A stretch of DNA of 13,083 nt from an uncultured Alphaproteobacteria bacterium. GTDB taxonomy: Bacteria > Pseudomonadota > Alphaproteobacteria > RF32 > CAG-239. A model generated the notes under the pieces. The model was given only the letters and a program-made list of their open reading frames with translations. It did not search any database and was not told the origin of the DNA. Of this stretch, positions 13,074-13,083 are shown piece by piece (the first letter of the stretch is position 1; each line of letters begins with the position of its first letter). Both the position numbers and the translations under genes were made by a program. Where the stretch lies: the NCBI GenBank assembly GCA_900540425.1, contig UQFU01000049.1, positions 1-13,083 on the forward strand. The letters are read 5' to 3'.

Positions 13074-13083
13074 AATGTGCTCT

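Noticed and set aside
1..13083. Frequent GCCGG words as possible DNA-uptake or other motif repeats
   Set aside because: They occur mostly in coding frames as Ala/Gly/Pro/Arg codons with variable flanks; no fixed longer word or spacing was seen.
13040..13083. Partial gene starting with the ATG at 13040
   Set aside because: Only 15 codons are visible, with no ribosome site at the right distance and no recognisable sequence.

Overview
The window reads as a chromosomal segment of an alphaproteobacterium of moderate GC content. The main evidence is the adjacent pair rluD–rpoH, the RpoH box in the sigma factor, and a small one-membrane-span protein divergent from rluD that resembles DUF6476 proteins often found beside rluD in this class. 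The Cys-rich secreted protein at the right end, which closes in a C-type-lectin-like / DUF1566-like domain, recalls uncultured gut-associated alphaproteobacteria. That placement is an inference from style, not from a search.

Left part (1–3777, minus strand): one probable operon of five genes read away from rluD. In order of transcription these are a 96-aa single-span protein, a 356-aa soluble charged helical protein, a 450-aa hydrophilic protein with one Gly/Ala-rich apolar stretch, a 158-aa two-span membrane protein, and a second two-span protein cut by the window edge. The last two are ungapped paralogues. I do not recognise the family of the last four genes.

Centre (3843–5797, plus strand): rluD (23S rRNA pseudouridine synthase) and rpoH (heat-shock sigma factor), closed by a strong bidirectional terminator shared with the convergent genes to the right. 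Next (5853–8383, minus strand) is a translationally coupled pair: a large tail-anchored protein with a kinase fold that lacks the catalytic residues, followed by a multi-span membrane protein. Divergent from it (8524–9681, plus) is a PAS protein with a GGDEF-type domain whose signature has decayed. The two face each other across a 140-bp intergenic region, so two apparently dead signalling enzymes share a control region.

Right part: a TrmN6/YfiC-like N6-adenine methyltransferase (minus) ends inside a 4-bp overlap with the PAS gene and is divergent from a HAD-IIA phosphatase-like gene (plus), which ends at a clear terminator. After a 218-bp intergenic region with a good promoter candidate comes a secreted 491-aa Cys-rich protein.

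The strongest lead is at the end of that last gene. The final ~36 codons before the stop switch abruptly to C-ending codons (AAC, TAC, GAC, ACC) within a lectin-like C-terminus ending VRCVLAF. This is the footprint of a diversity-generating retroelement (DGR) variable region. The matching template repeat and reverse transcriptase would lie beyond the right edge or elsewhere in the genome. No rRNA, tRNA, CRISPR array or insertion sequence was seen.
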